Of a stretch of DNA of 64,000 nt, positions 9,378 through 19,100 are shown piece by piece. Positions within the stretch are counted from its first letter, which is position 1; every line of letters begins with the position of its first letter. The stretch spans positions 1-64,000 of the forward strand of contig NZ_QKWN01000010.1 of NCBI RefSeq assembly GCF_007279655.1. The letters run 5' to 3'. The notes beneath the pieces are model-generated. The model saw only the letters and a list, made by a program, of their open reading frames with translations, had not been told where the DNA came from and ran no database searches. This stretch comes from Robertkochia solimangrovi. Lineage in GTDB: Bacteria > Bacteroidota > Bacteroidia > Flavobacteriales > Flavobacteriaceae. The position numbers and the translations under genes were made by a program.

Positions 9378-10109
9378 TTAAAATGAGTTTTTAGATATAT
9401 ACTCCTGAAAATCATCACGATAACTCTCGGAAACTGTGATTCTCTTTCCTTGTATAACCACCTGATTTCGTTCGATTTCATCTATTTTATCCAGGGCTAT
9501 CACAAAAGAACGATGAATACGCATAAATCGCTTTTCAGGTAGTTCTTCGAAGATAGATTTAAGACTTTTTAGGGTCAAAATAGGTTTTTGCTGATCTTTC
9601 AGGTAAATTTTTATATAATCTTTCAACCCTTCAAAGTACAGAATATCATCAATTCTGATCTTTAATTGACGATATTCCGACCGTACAAAAAGGTATTCCT
9701 TTGCCGGTTTTCTTTCACCACCAGAATCCTGATTATTTCGTTCTGTTATCTGATACCAATCCAAAGCCTTGCTCGCAGCGGCCAGAAATTCGGTATAATC
9801 AAATGGTTTTAATAAATAATCCAGGGCATCTACCTTATAACCTTCGATAGCATATTGATCGAAAGCGGTGGTAAAAATAAGACGTGCTTTTCCTTTCAAC
9901 GTTCGCGAAAAATCAAGGCCGTTCAGGTCTGGCATCTGAATATCCATAAAAATCAGGTCTATATTCTCTTCTTTAAGCAACTGCATAGCTTCAAAAGCAT
10001 TATTGCATTTCCCTGCGAGCTTTAAAAAAGGAGTTTTTAATACATAGCTCTCAATTAGATCTAAAGCCATCGGTTCGTCGTCTACCACAATGCAATTGAG
10101 TTCTTTCAT
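9378..10109 (-). CDS. LytTR-family response regulator
   Basis: This 243-residue protein has a receiver domain (residues 1-120; acidic pocket DDEP, phospho-acceptor in FMDIQMPDLNG, conserved K in LLKPFD) followed by a LytTR DNA-binding domain (about 140-240; KSLKSIFEELPEKRFMRIHRSF). It is the last gene of the TolC-MacAB operon, four bases after the kinase, and forms a LytS/LytTR two-component pair with it. It probably controls this or another transport operon. Confidence 0.92.
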   Translation of the reverse strand: MKELNCIVVDDEPMALDLIESYVLKTPFLKLAGKCNNAFEAMQLLKEENIDLIFMDIQMPDLNGLDFSRTLKGKARLIFTTAFDQYAIEGYKVDALDYLLKPFDYTEFLAAASKALDWYQITERNNQDSGGERKPAKEYLFVRSEYRQLKIRIDDILYFEGLKDYIKIYLKDQQKPILTLKSLKSIFEELPEKRFMRIHRSFVIALDKIDEIERNQVVIQGKRITVSESYRDDFQEYISKNSF

Positions 10110-10113
10110 AAAA

Positions 10114-11154
10114 TTATGGATTTCGCTTTGTTACCGGTAATTTCAAATTTACCTCAAAAAATCCATTTTCAGTTTCGGTCTTCAGTACATACTCATCAGG
10201 TTCAAATAGCAAATCCAACCTCCTTCTCAAATTCGAGAGTCCGATTCCGGAACCACTTTTATCATCATGCTGTTTAGGAAAAGAAGTGTTCTCCACTCTA
10301 GCATGTAATACCCCATTCTCAATGGTTATTTTTATATGGACTTCCGATTGAGCCGTCGCTGATATCCCATGCTTAAATGCATTTTCGATCAAACTGATCA
10401 ATAATAGTGGGGGGATGCTGATATCATGTGCGGCTAATGGTAATTCGTAGTCTATGATGGTACCTGCAGGAACCCTTAAACGCATCAATTCGATATAGCG
10501 TTGAATAAAGTCCATTTCTCTACTCACGGTAACTTTGGTAACATCCGTCTCATACAACAGATATCTCATGAGTTTGCCAAGACTATGAATTGCAGATTTT
10601 GCACCCTCAGGTGCGGTGTCCACCATTGCGTAAATATTGTTGAGGGAGTTGAAAAAGAAATGTGGTTGAATCTGATAACGCAGCGTTTGCAGATCTGATT
10701 CCAGTTTCATTTTCTGAGCCTCCTTCCTATCGGATTCAAGCCGCTTCCATCGATCCATCGTTTTCAGCAATACTGCAAAAATGACCGGTACCACAAAGGG
10801 CAGACTTTCAAAATAAATAAAGAATTTCTTCGGGGGTGCCACTTTTCTATGCGCATCCGGATCTGTATCCAGTACATCCTTTACATTGATGATTAAAAAC
10901 ACAAACACTGCGATCATCAGTACATTTACCCCGAAGTAAACCAGATGTTTCTTTTTGAAGAGATATTGTTCGACCAAAAGAAAATAGTTGATGTAAAATA
11001 CTATGGCATAGCAGAGAATCGGAAACCAACTATGGGCTGCAATTCTTTCTATACTTATATCCTGTGGAGCGAGCACGTAGGGGAAGACCAAAAGGATCGT
11101 CCATACCAGCAGATGTAACAGTATCGGCAGATATCGGTTGTTTTTACTAATCAT
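10114..11154 (-). CDS. LytS-type sensor histidine kinase
   Basis: This 346-residue protein has four membrane segments (about residues 8-130), then a His_kinase domain (PF06580 type) with the phosphorylated histidine in QIQPHFFFNSLNN. The HATPase part has N-box IENAFKHGIS and G-box GSGIGLSNLRRRL. It lies between the MacB-like permease (six bases upstream) and the LytTR regulator. The signal sensed cannot be read from the sequence. Confidence 0.92.
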   Translation of the reverse strand: MISKNNRYLPILLHLLVWTILLVFPYVLAPQDISIERIAAHSWFPILCYAIVFYINYFLLVEQYLFKKKHLVYFGVNVLMIAVFVFLIINVKDVLDTDPDAHRKVAPPKKFFIYFESLPFVVPVIFAVLLKTMDRWKRLESDRKEAQKMKLESDLQTLRYQIQPHFFFNSLNNIYAMVDTAPEGAKSAIHSLGKLMRYLLYETDVTKVTVSREMDFIQRYIELMRLRVPAGTIIDYELPLAAHDISIPPLLLISLIENAFKHGISATAQSEVHIKITIENGVLHARVENTSFPKQHDDKSGSGIGLSNLRRRLDLLFEPDEYVLKTETENGFFEVNLKLPVTKRNP

Positions 11155-11160
11155 AATTCA

Positions 11161-12381
11161 TCATTCATAGCGTAATGCATTGATAGGATCCAGCGCAGCA
11201 GCTTTTCTTGCAGGATACCACCCAAAGAATATACCTGTTATCGCACATACGGCAAAAGATACGAAAATAGAATAAGTCGTAATAATCACCGGCCACATCA
11301 AAATCTTTTCGATGATCTGTGTTACACCTATACCCAGTAAAGCACCAATGATACCTCCCGTTACACTTATCAGTATCGCTTCGATCAGGAACTGCACCAG
11401 AATGTCAGAACCTTTAGCTCCTACCGCCATTCTCAGTCCAATTTCCCGGGTCCTTTCTTTTACTGAAACATACATAATGTTCATAATTCCAATACCACCG
11501 ATAAATAGTGAGATTCCGGCTATGGCCACTAAAAGTACCGTAAGCATCTCACTGGTACTGCTGAACGTAGAAATAAGTTGTTCCATTGACATCACATTGA
11601 AGTCATCTTCCTGAAATTCTCCGATATTGTGACGCTCCCTTAAAAGTTCACTGATCTGATCTACCGCATCCGGTGCCGTGTCTTCACTAATCGCTGATGC
11701 GACGATACTTTGCACGTAGGTGATTGCCAATATTCGCTTTTGAACCGTGGTATAAGGTGCGAGAATAATATCATCCTGATCTTGTCCGAATGTATTCTCT
11801 CCCTTAGCCTCAAGAACACCGATCACCTTAAAAGGAATCTTATTGAATCGGATGGTCTTACCCAAAGGATCCTCTCCGTCCGGAAAAAGATTTTCAACAA
11901 CAGTTTGTCCGATCACCGCTACCTTAGCAGAACTATTAACTTCTGCCTCGGTAAACATGCTTCCTTCAGCGATCTTCAGCACGCGAATATCGATATAACC
12001 CGGAGCGACTCCATATAAAGTAGAAGGCCAGTTATTTGATCCGTAGATCACCTGTCCCTGACCGTTCACCACAGGAGAGACTTCGGTTATGGCATCCACG
12101 TCCTTTTCCATTGCCAGATAATCTTCGAGCTTCAGGGTTTGCTGACTGGAAGGATTCGTTCGTACACCACCCTGAAAACCAGCTCCCGGCCTGATGGTGA
12201 TCATGTTCGATCCCATACTCGAGATCTGCTCTTTGATGCTTTCTTTAGAACCTTCACCGATAGCGAGCATCGCAATCACTGAAGCAACACCGATGATGAC
12301 ACCGAGCATGGTCAGTAAAGCTCTTACCTTATTTTGCTGTATCGCATTCCACGATATCTTTAATAAATTTAGTACTCTCAT
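11161..12381 (-). CDS. MacB-like ABC transporter permease
   Basis: This 406-residue protein has one N-terminal membrane segment (about 20-45) with the MLGVIIGVASVIAMLAIGEG signature, a periplasmic MacB_PCD domain (about 50-240) and three C-terminal membrane segments of the FtsX fold (about 275-395; REIGLRMAVGAK). Unlike E. coli MacB, the ATPase is a separate gene directly upstream (1 bp gap). It acts with the adaptor and TolC protein, more likely as a mechanotransmission pump than a flux channel. Confidence 0.92.
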   Translation of the reverse strand: MRVLNLLKISWNAIQQNKVRALLTMLGVIIGVASVIAMLAIGEGSKESIKEQISSMGSNMITIRPGAGFQGGVRTNPSSQQTLKLEDYLAMEKDVDAITEVSPVVNGQGQVIYGSNNWPSTLYGVAPGYIDIRVLKIAEGSMFTEAEVNSSAKVAVIGQTVVENLFPDGEDPLGKTIRFNKIPFKVIGVLEAKGENTFGQDQDDIILAPYTTVQKRILAITYVQSIVASAISEDTAPDAVDQISELLRERHNIGEFQEDDFNVMSMEQLISTFSSTSEMLTVLLVAIAGISLFIGGIGIMNIMYVSVKERTREIGLRMAVGAKGSDILVQFLIEAILISVTGGIIGALLGIGVTQIIEKILMWPVIITTYSIFVSFAVCAITGIFFGWYPARKAAALDPINALRYE

Positions 12382-12382
12382 T

Positions 12383-13123
12383 TTAAACGGGTTTTGGCAA
12401 TTCAGCCAGGTGATCTGCGGCTATCCATATATCATCATTATAGGTATCAGATACTTTATAACCATCTTTCAATACTATGGTCCTGCTACTGAAACTCGCA
12501 ATATCCTCTTCGTGTGTCACAAATACAATGGTCTTTCCCTGTGCATTCAGATCCTGAAAAAGCGACATGATCTCGTAGGAAGTTCGCGTATCGAGGTTAC
12601 CTGTAGCCTCATCAGCTAGAATAACCACCGGATCGTTTATCAGTGATCTGGCGATCGCAACACGCTGTTGCTGTCCACCGGATAACTGCGCTGGCGTATG
12701 ATCGAGACGTTCTCCAAGTCCGACCATTTTTAAAGCTTCAACAGCCCTGTGTCTTCTTTCATCCGTAGATACCCTGCTATTATATAACAGGGGTAATTCT
12801 ACATTTTCTATCGCAGTCGTTCTTGGTAAGAGGTTATAAGATTGAAATATAAACCCGATCTTTTTATTTCTTATTTCAGCCAGTTCGTTTCGGGTCATTT
12901 GTTCTACCGGAATACCATCTATTTCATAGACTCCTGTAGTTGCCTGATCCAGACAGCCCAGGATATTCAACATGGTACTTTTTCCGGAGCCACTGGAACC
13001 CATGATCGTAACGAACTCTCCTTTATGAATGTCAAAACTTACCCCTTTCAGAGCCTGCACGACCTCCTGTCCCATGCGAAACTCTCGTTTCAATTCGTGC
13101 AGATGTAATATTCCTTTGTCCAT
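12383..13123 (-). CDS. MacB/LolD-type ABC transporter ATPase
   Basis: This 246-residue ATPase has Walker [10 protein letters not shown] (about 42-50), Q-loop FQSYNLLP, signature [14 protein letters not shown], Walker [13 protein letters not shown] and H-loop VTHE. It overlaps the adaptor stop by one base and precedes the permease by one base. It energises the tripartite exporter of this operon. Confidence 0.95.
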   Translation of the reverse strand: MDKGILHLHELKREFRMGQEVVQALKGVSFDIHKGEFVTIMGSSGSGKSTMLNILGCLDQATTGVYEIDGIPVEQMTRNELAEIRNKKIGFIFQSYNLLPRTTAIENVELPLLYNSRVSTDERRHRAVEALKMVGLGERLDHTPAQLSGGQQQRVAIARSLINDPVVILADEATGNLDTRTSYEIMSLFQDLNAQGKTIVFVTHEEDIASFSSRTIVLKDGYKVSDTYNDDIWIAADHLAELPKPV

Positions 13124-14385
13124 TATTTCGAAGATTTCGATTTATCATTATTTCTTCCCGGCGGTTTCGGCATAAAAGGACTACCCCCAGATCCGGTATC
13201 AGTACTTACCTCGACATTTCTGCTCAAATCATAAACTACCTGTTCGCCGGCTTCTAAACCGGACTTGATCTCTACATTGATACCGTCACTCACCCCTGTA
13301 GTTACCGGAGTGGGATGAATCATTCTATCGGCATTCATCACCCATACCATCTTTTGATCCTCTTGTGATGGAGCTTCCGGTGAGGCACCAACGTCATCAG
13401 GGCGAGATGAATTTCCTGTCATCAATCCTTCCTGCAATCTATAAGCGTTCATCATTTCTGTACCAGGGTGAAAGTTCATCGCCTTCGCTTCGAGTGTTAA
13501 TATATCATTGAGTTCTTTGGTATAAATACTTACAGTTGCGGTTAGCCCGGGCTTTAGTTTGAATTCAGGATTCCCTGCATGTATAATAACTTTATAGGTA
13601 ATCACACTCTCCTCCTCTGTGGGATCCAGACGTACCTGAGTAACTTCTCCTTCAAATACAGAATTCGGATAGGCATCCACGGTGAATGTTACCCGTTGTC
13701 CTTCTTTTACATCTCCTATATCAGCTTCATCGACATTGGCTTCTACCTGCATTTTACTCAGATCTTCAGCAATTGTAAATAAGGTTGGTGCTTCAAAACT
13801 TGCAGCCACCGTTTGTCCTTCATCGACCTCTCGGGAAAGAATCACACCATCTATAGGAGAGTAGATGGTTGCATAGCTCAGATTCGTCCTTGCTTTTTGC
13901 AGATCTGACTTAGTTTGAGTTACATTACTTTTTGCATTCAGATAATTATAATTGGCTTCATCATAATCTGCCTGACTGATCACTTCCTGTTCAAAAAGAG
14001 TTTTCTGACGCTTATAGATTCCTTCCCTGTAATTAAGTTCATTAAGGGCATTTTCATAGGTTGCCTTGGATTGTTCCAAAGTTGCCAGCAAATTGGTCTT
14101 ATCGATCTCTGCGATCAAATCCCCCTTTTTTACGACGCTGTTATAATCGGCATACAGTTTTGAAACCTCTCCGGAAACCTGGGTACCTACCGATACGGTT
14201 TTTAAAGGCTCAATGGTGCCTGTTGCGGTGACCACAGTGGCGATACTTCCTTTTTTCACAGGTACCGTACTCACGGTGACCGGTGCCTCTGTATCATTCG
14301 CTAAAAAAATATACGCTACGGCAGCTAATACGATAATTCCGATTCCTCCGTAAACTAATTTTCGGGATTTTTGTTTTCCTTTCAT
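13123..14385 (-). CDS. MacA-like periplasmic adaptor (membrane fusion protein)
   Basis: This is a 420-residue adaptor with one N-terminal membrane helix, a biotinyl-lipoyl half motif (GTQVSGEVSKLYADYNSVVK), a coiled-coil hairpin (about 95-170), and a second lipoyl half with IYSPIDGVILSR. I prefer the ATG at 14383-14385 (MKGKQKSRK...) because the upstream alternative at 14424 overlaps the TolC gene by 35 bp, while this start leaves 4 bp. It joins the MacB-like pump to the outer-membrane channel. Confidence 0.9.
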   Translation of the reverse strand: MKGKQKSRKLVYGGIGIIVLAAVAYIFLANDTEAPVTVSTVPVKKGSIATVVTATGTIEPLKTVSVGTQVSGEVSKLYADYNSVVKKGDLIAEIDKTNLLATLEQSKATYENALNELNYREGIYKRQKTLFEQEVISQADYDEANYNYLNAKSNVTQTKSDLQKARTNLSYATIYSPIDGVILSREVDEGQTVAASFEAPTLFTIAEDLSKMQVEANVDEADIGDVKEGQRVTFTVDAYPNSVFEGEVTQVRLDPTEEESVITYKVIIHAGNPEFKLKPGLTATVSIYTKELNDILTLEAKAMNFHPGTEMMNAYRLQEGLMTGNSSRPDDVGASPEAPSQEDQKMVWVMNADRMIHPTPVTTGVSDGINVEIKSGLEAGEQVVYDLSRNVEVSTDTGSGGSPFMPKPPGRNNDKSKSSK

Positions 14386-14389
14386 CACG

Positions 14390-15739
14390 TTATAATTTGA
14401 TTGGATTTCCTTTATAAAACTCAAGCAGTTCTGAATAGAGAATGCTGAGGTATTTTGACTGAATATAATTTTGAGTTGAATTGGTATAAGTATTCTGACT
14501 TACGATTAGATCGGTCATACTGATCTGGCCTACATCGAATTGTTTTTGCGCCAAACTATAAGACTGTTCTGCAGCATCCTGTGCAGCCAAAGATGCACTC
14601 AACTGTTCCTGAGCCGCCAACGCATTTCTCCAGGCTGTATCGATCTTTTCGAACATTGCCTTCTCTTCAGATTGTCTGGAGATCTTAGCCTGCTCCAAAG
14701 CGATCTTAGCATTTTCAAGTTTCGCTTTGTTTGTACCTTTACTGAAGATCGGGATGTTGAGTGACAGACTAACACGTTGATTAAAATTACCCTCGAACTG
14801 ATCATAGAAAGCAAGATCCTGAGTATTCGTATAACCGGTACTTACACTCCCTCCAAGATTCAGGCTGGGAAGATAACCACCCTTCGCTATCTGTATGTCC
14901 TTTTCCGCTACTTCAACATCAAGATCACTGGCCTTAATCTCTGGCTGTATCTCCATGGCAGTGCGGAAGATCTCATTCTTTTCCTCCAGTACTTTTGCCC
15001 CATTATCCAAAAGATCCGGCTCCTGAATATCGAATTCGATCTCAGGTCCGAGTTCGAGCATTTGTTTCAGCATCAATACCTGCGCCTGATAATTGTTCTT
15101 TGCTTCGATTAGATTATATTGATTCGTAGCCATCTGTGAAACTGCGTCGGCATAGTCACGTTTGGCAATTGCACCGGCTTCATATCTCGCCTTTGCAATT
15201 TCCGATTCTCTGGAAGAACTTTCCAGTGTATTCTCGGCAACATTGATAGCTTCCTTAGCATATAGCGCCTGCAGATACGATTCGAGAATGCTCAGACTTA
15301 CATCATTTTCCGCGGCTTTAACGAAAAAAGAGTTCTGATTCAACAGCAAATTATTCTGTGCGATCTGGTTATTTAACTGACTCCCCTGATATAAAGTGAC
15401 CTGGGTATTCAAACCAACACTGGTTGACCAAATCTGTTGATTAACAAAATCGCTGGTAATCGGGTCAATACTCGTACCATTGGTAAAACTTTCAGAAACA
15501 GCCCCTGACAAAGAAGGTAATCTGCTTTGTTTCGATTCCTTAAGATTCACCTCTGCACTCTGAAAGCTGAGCTTTGCACTGAGCACGTTAAGATTATTGT
15601 CCAATGCATAGGACAAGCACTCTTCAAAAGTCCACACCTCTTTCGTTGCCGGATCTATGGATGTTCGCTGTTCCTGACCGTACCCCAGAAAGAACCCGAG
15701 TACTGCAACAAGACTTAAAATTTTGATTTTAGAACACAT
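14390..15739 (-). CDS. TolC-family outer-membrane efflux protein
   Basis: This 449-residue protein has an N-terminal signal peptide and the paired OEP repeats of TolC: alternating long helices (LDNNLNVLSAKLSFQSAEV in the first half, AQKQFDVGQISMTDLIVSQN in the second). It is the first gene of the operon TolC - adaptor - ATPase - permease - kinase - LytTR regulator, which has nearly no gaps. It provides the outer-membrane exit channel. Confidence 0.92.
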   Translation of the reverse strand: MCSKIKILSLVAVLGFFLGYGQEQRTSIDPATKEVWTFEECLSYALDNNLNVLSAKLSFQSAEVNLKESKQSRLPSLSGAVSESFTNGTSIDPITSDFVNQQIWSTSVGLNTQVTLYQGSQLNNQIAQNNLLLNQNSFFVKAAENDVSLSILESYLQALYAKEAINVAENTLESSSRESEIAKARYEAGAIAKRDYADAVSQMATNQYNLIEAKNNYQAQVLMLKQMLELGPEIEFDIQEPDLLDNGAKVLEEKNEIFRTAMEIQPEIKASDLDVEVAEKDIQIAKGGYLPSLNLGGSVSTGYTNTQDLAFYDQFEGNFNQRVSLSLNIPIFSKGTNKAKLENAKIALEQAKISRQSEEKAMFEKIDTAWRNALAAQEQLSASLAAQDAAEQSYSLAQKQFDVGQISMTDLIVSQNTYTNSTQNYIQSKYLSILYSELLEFYKGNPIKL

Positions 15740-16165
15740 ATTTTATACTTAAAAAGTTTGATTGGAACCACCTGTATCACTTTTACGCTATAGGGAAACC
15801 AGGAGTTTCATAGTTTCATTTAAAAAAATACAACACACTGATTTATAGAATGTAATTGAATTTCAATACGAAATAACTGCATAAACGGGACCTATGTAGT
15901 ATAGAATAGAAGTACCGGGGAATCACGTCGGCGTTCAGGATCATTGTATCGATGAAATATTTCAGTTCCATCGGCGGAATGGATCTATCACATGATGAAT
16001 TATAAACCACCCTGTGAAGAAATTATCTTACAATATTGTGAATTCTTACAGGAATAAATCGTCAGAATTCTTTATAATTGTATTGCCTTAAACCATCTGT
16101 ATTTCAATCAATTTTTAATATGATTTTGGGTTAGGCAATATTTCAATTTCCAAACCATACCATAA
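15740..16165. other. Divergent intergenic region, no gene seen
   Basis: About 425 bp between the minus-strand TolC operon and the plus-strand macroglobulin gene. It must hold both promoters, but I find no clear TTG...TAnnTTTG pair, no RNA gene and no repeat. Confidence 0.4.
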
Positions 16166-19100
16166 ATGCTACTTAAGAAGATCGTATTACTCTTTTTACT
16201 ATCCATTACAGTGATCAGCTGTAATGAGGAATCACAGACGACACAAGAACAAAAGGACAATCTGTTCAATTACAGGGAATATATTTCAGAGGTATCGCCC
16301 GGACTGATCTCGTCCTGGTCGGATATTCGCATAGTGCTTCATACACCTGTACAGGGCTGGACCAAGGATATGCAGCTGGATGATGATCTACTAACCATCA
16401 AACCCCGTGTTAAAGGGAAGGTCGTGGCTCTGAATAATCAAACCATCGCCTTTATTCCTGCAGAAAAATTGACCGGTGACACGGAATATACGTTGCTATT
16501 CGATCTCAAATCCATCAGACCCGATGTCGGAGAAGAACTGGAGGAATTCACTTTTCATGTTAAGACCATCAAGCAGCAATTCAGTGTCAATACCGATGAA
16601 ATTCAATCATATGACAGCGATTTTCAGTATATGACGGGAATTTTCAGAAGTAGTGATAAACTTACTGCTGAAACCGCCCAACAACTTATAAGCGTACATC
16701 AGGGTGATAAGGAATTAAAAGTCAAATTCGACAATCTCTCCGATACCGGAACACAACTTCACTTTACGATAGACAGTATCCAAAGATTTGTGGATGATTC
16801 TGAAATATTAGTAACCTGGGATGGAAAACCAGCCCATATCGATAGCCAGGGAAGTGCAACCGTAAAAATTCCGGGTAAAAACAATTTTACAGTGATCGAT
16901 GTCGATGTGATCGACGGAAAAGAACAATTCATACGCATAAATTTCTCCAATCCTCTTAAAAAAGGACAGCAATTCGATGGTCTGGTAGTACTGGAAAACA
17001 CTGAAAAACTGAGATTTTCAGTATCCGGAAACATATTAAGAGTATATACGGGTAAAAGGTTATCAGGAACCAACAGACTAGAGGTATTTCAGGGAATTGA
17101 AAGTGAAGATGGTTATAAACTCAAGCACATTTATAATGAAATGATCGCCTTTGAGCAGATCAAACCTAATGTTCGTTTTCTAAGTAATGCCACCATTCTC
17201 CCCTCTTCCACCAATCTGAAGATCAATTTTGAAACCGTTAATCTAAAAGCAATAGATGTAACCGTTATTAAGATTTTCGAGAATAATATTTTACAGTTCT
17301 TACAAGTTGAAGATCTCAACGCTCAATCGAATTTGAGACGTGTGGGACGACCGGTAGCAAAGAAAGTTATCCGACTGGATGAGCATATCACGGGTTCCAT
17401 CGGTAAATGGAGAGCAAGCGCACTGGATCTTTCTGAGATTATTAACCCGGAGCCCGGTGCCATTTACAGGGTTGTATTAGATTTTAAAAAGGAATACAGC
17501 ACTTATGTGTGTGAAAATACTGCCGGATCAGAAGCCACGCAAGTTTTAGAAGAAGAGATCGATTTCGATGACGCACCCGAGGAATCCAGTTACTGGGACA
17601 ATGCTGAATATTATGAGAACTGGTCCGGTTATAACTGGAGGGAACGGGATGATCCATGTACGATCTCTTACTACTACGATAAGGAAGTAACCACCAATAT
17701 TCTGGCAACAGATCTTGGATTAACCGTTAAAAAAGGTGAGAATCTTTCCTATTTCGTGTCGGTAAATGACCTGGTTTCTACCCAGCCCTTACCGGGAGTT
17801 GAGGTGACGTTCTATAATTTCCAGCAACAACCTATTGGTAAATCTACCACTGACCAGGATGGATTTGCCATATTTGACAGTCCTTCACCTGCGTTCTTCG
17901 CCGTGGCTAGTTCAAATAATCAAAAGACCTATTTAAAACTCGAAGATGGAAATGCACTTTCAGTCAGTAATTTTGACGTTTCCGGCTTTAAACTTAAAAA
18001 AGGAATCAAAGGATATATTTATGGAGAACGTGGTGTTTGGAGACCAGGAGATACCCTCTTTCTCTCTTTTATCCTTGATGATAAAGCGAATGACGTCCCC
18101 GATAATCATCCTGTAAAATTCGAATTAAGCGATCCTTATGGAAAGGTGATCAAGCGTGAGATCCTTCAAAACGGAATCAATAATTTTTATACGGTCAAGG
18201 CCGAAACGGATGCCAATGCTCCGACTGGTAACTGGAGAGCCGATTTTAAAGTTGGAGGTGTCAGCTTCCATAAAATTCTTAAAATTGAAACGATCAAACC
18301 CAATCGTTTAAAAATCAAGGCAGCCTTTGAGGAAGATGAACTAAAAGCAGGCAAAGCCGTGAACGGTTCTCTTGAAGTAACCTGGTTACATGGGGCCATT
18401 GCCAGAAATCTCAAGGCAGATATCAATGCAAAATTCACGGGACAGTCAACCACCTTCTCAAAATTTAATGATTTCACCTTTGACGATCCCACACGGAAAT
18501 TCAAAACAGAAGAACTGGAGATCTTCAAAGGTAAGATCGATAATGAGGGGAAGGCTGATTTTACGGTCAATCCTCAGCTCACCTCCAAGGCCCCCGGTAA
18601 ATTAAAAGCTTCCTTTATCACCAAGGTTTATGAGAACGGTGGTGATTTTAGCACCGATGTCTTCTCGGAAACCTATTCGCCCTATCAATCGTATGTTGGA
18701 ATCAAAGCGCCGAAAGGGGACCGAACACGTGGTATGTTACTCACGGATACGCCCCACAGATTTCAGGTCGCTGCCGTGAACGAAGATGGTTCACCCAGAT
18801 CTGCAAAAGGTCTGAAAGTAAATATCTATAAGATCGACTGGCGCTGGTGGTGGAATACTTCCGAGGAGAATTTTGCAACCTTTAATTCTGAAAGTTATCA
18901 CGATAAGGTATTCAATACAACTGTATCCACCGGTAGTGATGGCCATGGTGAATTCAAATTTGAAATAAAATATCCTGCCTGGGGTCGATATCTGGTTCAT
19001 GTAGAGGATCCGGTGAGCGGTCATACCACTGGAAAAGTGATCTATATCGATTGGCCGGGTTGGGCAGGTAAATCGCAAAAGAACGATCCGACAGCAGCAA

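Noticed and set aside
11312-11614. Plus-strand frame inside the MacB-like permease gene
   Set aside because: Antisense shadow of a well-conserved gene; composition follows the complement of the real codons. The same holds for the other antisense frames within the transporter, macroglobulin, PBP1C and GH95 genes.
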